From the NCBI GenBank assembly GCA_948144175.1, contig CANXME010002457.1, positions 124,001 to 188,000 on the forward strand: 64,000 nt of DNA. Direction: 5' to 3'. This DNA comes from Closterium sp. NIES-65. Taxonomy: Eukaryota > Streptophyta > Zygnematophyceae > Desmidiales > Closteriaceae. This document shows positions 20,901-28,800 of the stretch, piece by piece. The stretch's first letter is position 1. Each line of letters opens with the position of its first letter. The position numbers and the translations under genes were made by a program. The notes beneath the pieces are model-generated. The model was given only the letters and a program-made list of their open reading frames with translations. It searched no databases and was not told the origin of the DNA.

Positions 20901-21691
20901 GGAGCACGGGGAAGACCACGAGCACATCGCAGACTGGGTGAGTGCTGATGCTGTTGCTGGCCAGGTGTTTCACTTGGGGGGAGGACCATGTGCTGTGCAC
21001 GTCACAGACTGGGTGAAAACGGCTAGAGCTGCCTCCTTCCCTCCCTGCACTCACCTGCTGCTCCCCTACCCTTTCTCCCCTGTTTCTTTCCCCACAAACC
21101 AGGCGGCGCCTCTTATCGACGAGCAGAGGAGCTCAAGGACCCCCACCTGGACGTGGCGGGTTCCTCCTTCCTCTCCCTCACCTGCTCATTCTCTCCCTTG
21201 CCGTTTTCTCCCCTCCCTCGCAAACCAGGCTGCACCACTCATAGATGAGGGCAAGACGGAGGAGCTAAAGGACCCCCACCTGGACGTGCCCGAGTCCTCC
21301 TTCCTCTCCTTGCTCCAAGCACTCACCTAACCCCTCATTGCCTTCCCTCTCCCTTGTTCATCCTTCTCTCCCCACCAACCAGGCGGGACCTTTAATCGAT
21401 GAGGGCAAGACAGAGGAGCTCAAGGACCCGCATCTGGACGTGCCCGAGTCGTCCTTCCTCTCTCTCGCCGAGCTCGCCATTCGCTGCACCGCCATGCCCT
21501 TCACCGACCGCCCGCCCATGGGAGAGGTGTTGGCGACGCTCAAGGCCATTCGGACCGACTTTTTCGGGCTCACGGACCCGGATGATGTTTATGGGGGCGA
21601 GGGGAGTGGCGGTATGGAGAGTGGGTTCGGTGGCGGTGATGGCGATGGTGATGCTCGGCCGGATTGGGGTGTTACGGTTAATGGTGTGTGA
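6289..21691 (+). CDS. RLK1: LRR receptor-like kinase with NYG in place of DFG (835-aa model)
   Basis: Exons: 6289-6439, 7032-7137, 7620-7691, 7950-8018, 8463-8534, 8799-8870, 9166-9237, 9467-9538, 9811-9882, 10049-10120, 10260-10331, 10517-10588, 16546-16617, 17050-17121, 17585-17901, 18099-18313, 19227-19392, 19665-19950, 20569-20665, 21383-21691. All are GT-AG, phases agree, total 2,508 nt. Signal peptide in exon 1 (LAILLLCSSLFVNSATS); LRR cap LQALSKAW...C...GLTCDAQGMVTRM; 12 LRR exons (about residues 86-373); Cys-rich module CPASSSLC...CHLCPEFCSSC; membrane helix about 437-461; kinase about 500-800. The Gly loop is GSGQHSNVYKG and the beta-3 Lys is in AVKR. The catalytic loop is HGDLKPAN (non-RD) and the metal-binding DFG is replaced by NYG (about residue 659), so catalysis is doubtful. 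DVFSFGV is intact. Many introns hold partial exon copies, and one holds a retrotransposon. Start chosen because exon 1 ends ESQ in phase with LxxLQAL, as in the two paralogues. Confidence 0.85.
6822..6864. repeat. Poly-C tract
   Basis: About 43 consecutive C in the first RLK1 intron. Similar runs occur at about 8727-8756 (C) and 32788-32810 (G). Length is likely to be unstable or unreliable. Confidence 0.9.
6880..7370 (+). repeat. Partial copies of the RLK1 LRR-cap exon
   Basis: A 5' fragment of the cap exon with acceptor lies at about 6884-6950. The real exon is 7032-7137. Downstream, 50-bp copies of its 3' end plus donor (ACGCGCAT|GTGAGT) follow at about 7151-7200 and 7201-7250, and again near 7322-7365. 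Upstream copies keep the acceptor and downstream copies keep the donor. Confidence 0.85.
7490..7556 (+). repeat. Truncated copy of the first LRR exon
   Basis: Copy of exon 7620-7691 with an acceptor (CTGCAG) but no donor. It breaks off after GCCAGCCTC and is followed by a repeat of the upstream pyrimidine-rich intron sequence. Confidence 0.8.
7725..7742. repeat. 18-bp palindrome, GCGC core
   Basis: TTTTGAGGCGCCTCAAAA, perfect. It is flanked by identical 26-bp direct repeats at 7697-7722 and 7743-7768, giving the arrangement of an insertion with a target duplication. Confidence 0.95.
8215..8445. repeat. 15-bp minisatellite (CATC-rich)
   Basis: About a dozen units of CATCCATCATCCATG in the intron directly upstream of LRR exon 8463-8534, ending a few bases before its CAG acceptor. 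Confidence 0.9.
10882..15748 (-). CDS. Retrotransposon polyprotein: reverse transcriptase + CCHC + restriction-like endonuclease, one frameshift
   Basis: Drives target-primed reverse transcription of the element. The first frame runs 15748 to 11399 (1,449 codons): an Arg/Pro/Ala-rich N-terminal half, then RT motifs, including LQIDLANAFNAVE (about residue 973), RQGDPLGP and the catalytic YADDITLLGE (about residue 1064), then CDCRY...HLMRCE (zinc-like). At a run of ten C on the plus strand (11473-11482; G on the coding strand) the frame is lost. The next frame over continues smoothly as RIATHNALRDECAKIAAEAG, then KADISIRHP and CDITVTDP, the PD-(D/E)XK-type core of R2/CRE-like restriction-like endonucleases, ending at 10882. 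With the run length corrected the protein would be about 1,620 aa. The indel could be a real inactivating mutation or a homopolymer sequencing error. I do not assign a clade. Confidence 0.82.
15837..15905. other. GC-rich inverted repeats near the retrotransposon 5' end
   Basis: GCGCGGCCGAAGGCCGCGC and GGCGGCCGAAGGCCGCC hairpins sit side by side upstream of the retrotransposon ORF (its 5' UTR on the minus strand). Confidence 0.6.
15905..16188. repeat. 142-bp direct repeat, two copies
   Basis: The segment beginning CCGGAAATGAACTCCACACG is repeated with a 142-bp period (first copy from about 15905, second from about 16047). Each copy ends in a CT tract. It may be tandem 5' UTR monomers of the retrotransposon or a target-site duplication. 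Confidence 0.8.
16160..16252. repeat. (CT)n microsatellite
   Basis: Nearly pure CT dinucleotide tract with one TT interruption. It matches the CT tract at 10701-10749 on the other side of the retrotransposon. Confidence 0.95.
16401..16478 (+). repeat. Truncated copy of LRR exon 16546-16617
   Basis: Starts after a CAG acceptor, matches the real exon through ACCGTTCT, then has TGCC instead of the donor GTGAGT. It cannot be spliced as a full exon. Confidence 0.8.
16700..16960 (+). repeat. Partial copies of LRR exon 17050-17121 with a palindrome junction
   Basis: Copies at about 16698-16740 and 16898-16970 precede the intact exon. The palindrome relative TATGAGGCGCCTCAAAA (16751-16767) sits between ~27-bp direct repeats at 16726-16752 and 16769-16796. 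Confidence 0.8.
17171..17520. repeat. Cluster of four palindromes between duplicated intron segments
   Basis: Palindrome relatives at 17171-17188, 17278-17295 (perfect, TCGA core), 17381-17399 and 17402-17421. They separate near-identical copies of a segment starting CTCTGGAATCGGATCGCTT (17231, 17319 and about 17426), part of which is repeated again as GTGAATCGGATCGCTT. Confidence 0.85.
17278..17295. repeat. 18-bp palindrome, TCGA core
   Basis: TTTTGAGTCGACTCAAAA, perfect, between duplicated copies of CTCTGGAATCGGATCGCTT. A second, inverted GACTCAAAACTCGACTC lies immediately downstream. Confidence 0.9.
17585..17901 (+). CDS. RLK1 Cys-rich module and transmembrane exon
   Basis: Single exon that fuses what are two exons in the paralogues. 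It holds CPASSSLC, then CHLCPEFCSSC, an acidic/Gly-rich linker and a hydrophobic helix (MAAIIAVVCGFLLLLTAVLV) followed by WCCCRP. It has no Pro-rich stalk. Donor G|GTGAGT. This is part of the RLK1 CDS. Confidence 0.85.
18099..21691 (+). CDS. RLK1 kinase-domain exon block
   Basis: Exons 18099-18313 (Gly loop, AVKR), 19227-19392 (alpha-C, EQIASKWHPNLAHLLGYC, hinge EYVHHGDL), 19665-19950 (catalytic HGDLKPANIL, NYG, activation segment GTPGYVDP), 20569-20665 (SFGVIFLELLTGRPPF) and 21383-21691 (C-lobe RPPMGEVLATLKAI and a Gly/Asp-rich tail). Asn replaces the DFG Asp and Tyr the Phe; Gly replaces the HRD Arg. This points to a pseudokinase or an atypical kinase. Part of the RLK1 CDS. Confidence 0.85.
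18445..19190 (+). repeat. Partial copies of RLK1 kinase exons 1 and 2
   Basis: A shortened N-lobe exon copy with donor (about 18450-18548) is followed by copies of the VEQIASKWHP exon start at about 18681, 18921 and 19055, each after an ACCAG acceptor. The first is split by the palindrome at 18757-18774, and the second has an internal deletion. The intact exon follows at 19227. Confidence 0.85.
18757..18774. repeat. 18-bp palindrome, ACGT core
   Basis: TTTTGAGACGTCTCAAAA, perfect, flanked by ~30-bp direct copies of kinase exon sequence (about 18727-18756 and 18784-18813). Confidence 0.9.
19455..19533 (+). repeat. Copy of the 3' part of RLK1 exon 19227-19392 with donor
   Basis: Repeats VEEQIAVYEYVHHGDLSRY and the donor CAAG|GTGAGC. 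It lies downstream of the intact exon and lacks an acceptor. Confidence 0.8.
20036..21060 (+). repeat. Extra copies of RLK1 activation-segment and FGV exons
   Basis: Activation-segment copies at about 20033-20179 and 20299-20431 (the second lacks the CCTGTCTACCT stretch), each ending in a donor-like GTGA. After exon 20569-20665, copies of its 3' part with donors follow at about 20742-20807 and 20873-20938, then a short relic at 21001. Confidence 0.85.
21104..21330 (+). repeat. Two partial copies of the last RLK1 exon
   Basis: Copies beginning after ACCAG at about 21104 (with a 6-7 bp loss, frameshifted) and about 21229 (in frame through ESSFLSLL), then intron sequence. The intact exon is 21383-21691. 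Confidence 0.8.
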
Positions 21692-22892
21692 TATGGCTAG
21701 AGTTATCTCACGATGTATGTTTCTGTATGGTGCTGTGCGTCTTGGTGTTTTATTTCCTATGTATGAGGTGGTGTGCTGCCAATTATGTTTTATGAAGGGG
21801 TGGTTTGCAAATGCCATACCAATTCGGTGATCAATAGGTACACAGATATGCAGTTTTAGGTGGGAAGGAATAAGAATTTACCCACCTGAAATGAGGACTA
21901 GCATGCACGCAATAGGCTGCACAATACAGTCTAGTAGTAGAGTAATACTTTTCTAAACTTGTAGAGAATGTATTTGTACAGTAGCAGAATCTGTGAATTT
22001 GCAAGAGAAATAGATTGCTGTTTATACGAGGCTCCGCGCTTGCTGCAGTCAACGAAGTCCGCGACACAAGCCCCGCTGGCAAATCTCACATGCCAGCATG
22101 ATAGAGGAAGCGGGTTGGCGACGAAGGCTATTGGTTTACGAAAGGTCGTCAGTCCACAGAAGCGCACTTCATCATCCCTGAAACCTAGAAATCTCCTCGT
22201 GTCGTCGTGGTCCAGCCCCCCAGAAATTTCAGCACGTCGGAACAGAAACCAAACCAGAACGCAACGGTGGCGATTTCGCCACAACCTGCAACCAATCGAG
22301 GTTGGGGGGTAGATTGGCACGAAATTTGTAAGCCAATCCTGAGCAGGCCAACTTTCAGAGGGGGGTTTGGGTTGTCAGAAAGCAGTAACTGCACCTCGCC
22401 ACCCAAGGATGGAGCGAAGCCCTGTGCTACCTGGTTTTCAAGTGATAAACCAGGTCCTCCCGCAGGAGGTATGTAGGCGACAGCTTTAACTGTGTTGGTT
22501 GAAATCAAAGTTCTCTTTACCTTTCTAGCCGTTAGTAATTTCCCTCACCCCCTCGATGCTAAATTCGGACCTTCTAGGTATTACGACTAATGAATATTAG
22601 TACTAACCTCGATGATTTTAGCATTAGTGCAACAAGCCTGAGTTCTTAAGAATCCCTGTGTTCAAGTTTTCCTATCGTAGACCTAAAGTGAATCTCCTCT
22701 TTGGAGTCGTCGTGTCGCTTGTTTGAAATAAACTCAAACCGTTTCGAACGCCTCAGCTCGCGGTTCCGAGGTGACTTCTGAGTTGAAAGTCACCTCGGAG
22801 CCGTTGTGTCCGCTAATAAACTCAAACCGTTTCGAACGCCTCGGGGCTCGCGGCTCCGCCGCGGCCTATAATCCCCTGTCGCCGCTTCCGCG
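21692..22892. other. RLK1-RLK2 intergenic region with a hairpin between direct repeats
   Basis: No coding segment seen. A 28-bp direct repeat beginning AATAAACTCAAACCGTTTCG occurs at about 22727 and 22816. Between the copies is a perfect inverted repeat, CCGAGGTGACTT (22766-22777) and its complement (22787-22798) with a 9-nt loop. A segment near 22047 (TCAACGAAGTC...ACAAGCC...GCTGGC) recurs near 37621 after RLK2. Confidence 0.75.
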
Positions 22893-25800
22893 ATGTCGAC
22901 GAATCGCGAATGGCCGACGGTGGCGGTGCTTCTGCTGTGCAGTATGCTGACGTCATGGGGAGCGCTGACAGCTCCAGTGCAGGGACAGACGATTGACAGT
23001 AGCCAGTGTGAGTGTAACGGGAAACCTCAAGTCATGCAGCCAACGCGGCAAACGCGAGGGTCTTTGCTTCTCAAGCCAAAGTCATTTTGAGTCATCTTGA
23101 GCCAATCTTAAAAATTGTTACGAGTCACTTTGATTCATCCTGACTTATCATGAGTCACCATGACGCATCGTGAGTCACTATGAGTCATCACGAGTCAACA
23201 TAAGTCGTCACGAGTCACATGAGTCACCACGAATCACTATGTGCCATCGCGAGTCACCATGGGTCATCACGAGTCACCATGAGTCATCACGAGTCACCAT
23301 GAGTCATCACGAGTCACCATGTGCGATCACAAATCACCATGTGCCATCACGAGTCACATGAGTCATCACGAGTCACCATGAGTCATCACGAGTCACCATG
23401 AGTCATCGCGAGTCACCATGAGTCATTGCAAGTCACCATGAGTCATCACGAGTCACCATGAGTCATCATGAGTCATCTTGACTCACCACGAGAGTCACCA
23501 TGTGCCGCTGGCACAGCATGACCCGCCCCAGTATGTTCCCTTTCCAGGCTCCTACACTGCGCACCCTCCCCTCCTCTCCCACCATTCCCCGCAACGTCTT
23601 TCCCCCTTTCGTCCCCCCAAAATCTCTCAAAATACCAACCCCCCTCCCCCCCACCCCCCCCCACCCCTCCCCTTTTCTTCCGCGTTCCCCCAACCTCCCC
23701 CATCCCCGCCTGCCCCACATCACATGCTGACGTCAGTGCAAGCATTATGGGACATGCAGACGTCATGGGGGGTGACTTTCGACCAATGGGACACCAACGG
23801 AGACTGCAGCATCGCGTACAACATATCATGCAACGCTGACGGCATGGTGACGTGGATGTACGTGGTGCTGATGTGGCGTGTTCAGAATTACGTGGCATGA
23901 GATGAGACAATCTGGCTACTGTATGGCTGTGGCTGGTCTGTGGCATCTTGCAGTGGGTGACGTGGCATGTTGTGACATGGCATGCTGCTGTGACTAAGCA
24001 CGTATTGGTCGGATTGTGTGTTGCTCCAAGAATCAGGATTTTTTTCCTGGGCCATTTGCTGGTTGCATGGGTGCGTGCATGCATGCACAAGCACAACACG
24101 CACACACGTATGCATGCACGTAGGCACACAAACATACACACTTACTTACCATTCTGACTGCCGTCCCGACTGCCGTCCCGACTGCAGTCCCGACTGCCGT
24201 CCCGACTGCCGTCCCGACTGCCGTCCCGACTGCCGTCCCGACTGCCATCCTGACTGCCATCCTGACTGCCGTCCTGACTGCCGTCCCGACTGCCATCCTA
24301 ACTGCTATCCTGAGTCCTGACTGCCGTCCTGACTGCCGTCCCGACTGCCATCCTCACTGCTATCCTGACTGCCGTCCCGACTGCCGTCCCGACTGCCGTC
24401 CTGACTGCCATCCTGACAGCCATCCTGACTGCCGTCCTGACTGCCGTCCCTACTGCCATCCTAACTGCCGTCCCGACTGCCGTCCCGACTGCCGTCCCGA
24501 CTGCCGTCCCGACTGCCGTCCCGACTGCCGTCCCGACTGCCATGCACGCAGCGTCCCAACCAGGAAGCCAACTTCCCTTGCCCGTCCCAACCAGGAAGCC
24601 AACTTCCCTTGCCTTTCCAGAATTCTCAAAATCCGCCCTTTCCTCCCATTGATACTCATTGATACTAAGCCTCCATTTCCAGAATTCTCAAAACCCTCCC
24701 TTTCCCTACCCATTGATACTCCCCCACACGGCTTGCACTGCAGAGACATCTCGGGGCTGGATCTGGGAGGGCCTCTCCCCGCCACCATCGGTGACCTAGC
24801 GGCTCTCTCACACCTGTGAGTGACTGATGCATTCTGCTTGCTGCCTGATGCTCTTAAAGCCCCTCTCAAGACACCGCCACCATCGGTGATCTGGTGGCTC
24901 TTTCGCACCTGTGAGTGGCTGCCGCATGCTGGTGCTGAAGCAACCCTTTTTTCCTTCCACCCGTTGCTGCAATCATGCCCCTAACCAAGTGTGTCCGCCA
25001 CTTAACAGCTTCCCCGACGCCACTGCTGCTTGGTTGCTTCATGGCGACGGTGGCAGGACAATGAACTGACCAAACGGCATCACAGGCTGCGTGCATTGCA
25101 TTGAGCAATGGCTACCCCTCCCCTCTGCCAGTGGCCAATGACCCACTCTCACTGCCCACTCTCACTGCCCACTCTCACTGCCCACTCTCACTGCCCACTC
25201 TCACTGCCCACTCTCACTGCCCACTCTCACTGCCCACTCTCACTGCCCACTCTCACTGCCCACTCTCACTGCCCACTCTCACTGCCCACTCTCACTGGCC
25301 ACTCTCACTGCCCACTCTCACTGCCCACTCTCACTGCCCACTCTCACTGCCCACTCTCACTGCCCACTCTCACTGCCCACTCTCACTGCCCACTCTCACT
25401 GCCCACTCTCACTGCCCACTCTCACTGCCCACTCTCACTGCCCACTCTCACTGCCCACTCTCACTGCCCACTCTCACTGCCCACTCTCACTGCCCACTCT
25501 CACTGCCCACTCTCACTGCCCACTCTCACTGCCCACTCTCACTGCCCACTCTCACTGCCCACTCTCACTGCCCACTCTCACTGCCCACTCTCACTGCCCA
25601 CTCTCACTGCCCACACTCACTGCCCACTCTCACTGCCCACACTCACTGCCCACTCTCACTGCCCACACTCACTGCCCACACTCACTGCCCACTCTCACTG
25701 CCCACTCTCACTGCCCACTGCCCATCCGTTGACTGTTGCTCATCCACCATTGACCATTGCTTGCTGCTTTGCTCCCTTGCTTGCTTTCTTGCTTGTTTGC

Positions 25801-28800
25801 TTTGTGGGGCGATGGTGGTGGGTGGCAGGACATTGGATAGGGACGGCATCACGGGCTCCATCCCATCCACTATTGGCCAGCTCACTGCCCTCACCTGGTT
25901 GTAAGTGCTGATAGCTAGCGAGTTGCGAGTGTTGCTGATGAGTCGCGGGTGGGGTGATCGCGGGTGTGATGCTTACAAGTTAGTCGCAAGTCAAACGGTT
26001 GTGGCAGTGCGCGATGCTTCCCAATCGTGAGTAAATGAAGTGAACCTGTGTGAGTGCTTGGAAGACGCAGTGCAGTTTCTGTTCGCAAGCTTGTTTCTTT
26101 AGTTCCTACCCTTCTCAGCTTTAGGTCCCTTCCCGCTCCCCACCCATCAGCTCTATGGCTCGCAACAGCCTCACTGGCAGCTTCCCCAAAACCTTCACCA
26201 ACCTGGTCAATCTGAGAGACGTGTGAGTCAAGTCAAGTCAACGAAGGTCAACTACAGTCAAGTCAACGCAAGTCAATTCAAGTGATTTCAGTGCGAGTCG
26301 ACTCAATTCATGCGTTCACTTGTCTTTCCAGTCGGCTCAGCAGCAGTCACTTCGTGACAAGAGCACACTAACATTGTTTTCTGAGTCTTCTGAAGAAAAA
26401 AATTTCAGCATGAGGAAAGTGATCTTCAGACATAATTCTTAGGGAGCAGCAGTAGTGAAGCTAGGCTTAAAAAAGATTCAGCATGAGTAAGGCCAAGTCA
26501 ACTCACCTCTATCCTCCCCTCTTTCTTTCCTTCTCTCCTTGCCTCTCTCCCCACCTTTCTCTCCTTGCCCCTCTACTCCCCCCTCCTCTCCTTTCCTTTC
26601 TCCTCCCCTCCTCCCTCGCTCGATCCTCCATCGCAGCTCCCTCTATACCAACCAACTCAGCGGCCCCCTTCCCTCCTCTCATCCTCTCATCCCCTCTTCC
26701 AATCCCCTCCCCCCCCCCTCGCTCGATCCCCCAACGCAGCTCCCTCTATGCCAACCAACTCAGCGGCCCTCTTCCCGACTTCAGACTCTTTCGCAACCTG
26801 CTCCAATGGTGCAAAACCTTCCCTTCCGCAACCTTCTCTTCCAACGCGTTGCTGCTACTCAACAGTCGCGACACTGTACTCTACTCTACGCGCCTCTTCC
26901 CTTTCGCCTCTTCCCTTTCGCCTCTTCCCTTTCGCCTCTTCCCTTTCGCCTCTTCCCTTTCGCCTCTTCCCTTTCGCCTCTTCCCTTTCGTCTCTTCCCT
27001 TTCGCCTCTTCCCTTTCGCCTCTTCCCTTTCGCCTCTTCCCTTTCGCCTCTTCCCTTTGCCTCTTCCCTTTCGTCTCTTCCCTTTCATCTCTTCCCTTAC
27101 ATGGTTTCATTCTTTGTCTCTTCCTTCCCGACTCGTTGCTGCTACTCAACAGTCATGCTGCTATACTCACACATGCACAAGCATTGACTTACTGATCACA
27201 TACTTGTGTGCACGTGTGCTTGTACGTGTGCTTGTAATGGGTGTGCTTATGGGCAGGGGTTCATCGAGCAACAACCTAACAGGGTCTATTTCATCACATA
27301 TTGGCGACTGCTCAGGATTGATAGCTCTGTGAGTGACGTGAGGTAGCCCACGGCCATTTGAGCTTGCCTATAGCAGAGTGCGGTACCCGATGGTTATGTG
27401 CGGCAGCCTATGGTAGTGTGCGGTACTCGCTGGTTATGTGCGGTAGTTCACGGTCATGTGCGGTAGCCGATTGACCAATAAATCGTCCCATGGACATCTT
27501 GCCACGGCCCCAGAGCCTCCCAGCTACTTGCAATAAAAAAAATCTGTTTGGCAGCAGCATCGCACGCTCTGTTTAGAGGCGCCTAAACTAAGACTCTCCT
27601 GCCATTTTGAGGCGCCTCAAAATGCACCTCACTACGCTCTGTTTAGAGACGTCTAAACTAAGACTCTCCTGCCACCCCCCCCCTTTCCCCGCTCCCCCTC
27701 CCCCTCCCCCCTGTCTCCCCAAACATCCCAATATACCCACAGGTACCTGCAAGAGACTCCTTTTCCCCATCCGCCAGGCATTATTCCAGACTCTCCTCGG
27801 TTCAGAGTCGCCTAAAAATCAGATTCCCACACAACCCCTCACTCCCTCCCGCACCCCACCCTCCCCAACACCCCATACCCTTCCTGACTTTTGATTCGAC
27901 TCAAAAGTACCCTCCCGTACCCCACCCTCCCCAACAACCCATACCCTTCCCAGATACCTGCAGGAGACTCCTTTCCCCCTTCTGTCATGTCAGACATTAT
28001 TCCAGAGTCTGTCTTGGTTTGGGGTCGTCTCAAAGCCGGACTCAAGCACAACCCCCCACTCTCTTTCACACCCCACCCTCCCCAACACCCCGTATCCTTC
28101 CCAGGTACCTCCAGGACAACCATCTGTCAGGCAGCATTCCAGACTCCATCACAAACCTAAGGGGCCTCACACACGTGTAAGCGAGCAGGGCTGCACCCTG
28201 TGGGGCTCGCACAGCTATAGCCGTGGGTGATTTTCGAGTCGTCTCTAAGCTATCTGCAGGAGAACCATCTGCCAGGCAGTATTCTAGTCCAGAGCCCATC
28301 ACAAACCCAAGGGGCCTCACACACGTGTAAGCGAGCAGGGCCGCACTCTATGTGCCCCAAAATCTAGTAAACACTTCTATCCTCCTTCACGCCCCTCTAT
28401 CCTCCTTCACGAATCACACCCCTCTGTGCTCCTTCAAACCCCTCTATAACCCTTCATACCCCTCTATCCCCCTGCACACCCCTCTATCCTCCTCCGCAGT
28501 GAGTCACACCGTCCCACGCCTCTCCCCACATCTCTCTAACCAGCTCCTCACTCTGTCTTTAGAAAGCTCAAACGTCCACAATCTCCCCCCGTGCGCTGCG
28601 CCCCTCCCGCCCCTCCACCCCACCCCACTGCACCCCACTGGACCCCACTCCCCCCATCTCCACCCCACTCCACGCATCTCCACCCCACTCCACCCATCTC
28701 CACCCCACTCCACCCATGTCCACCCCACTCCACCCAACTCCACCCCGCTCCAGTGACCTTTCGTACAACAGTCTGTCTGGCAGCATCCCTTCCAATATTG

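Noticed and set aside
25101..25911. 267-codon plus-strand frames ([13 protein letters not shown] repeats)
   Set aside because: 12-bp minisatellite shadows; the real LRR exon is only the last 72 nt at 25829-25900.
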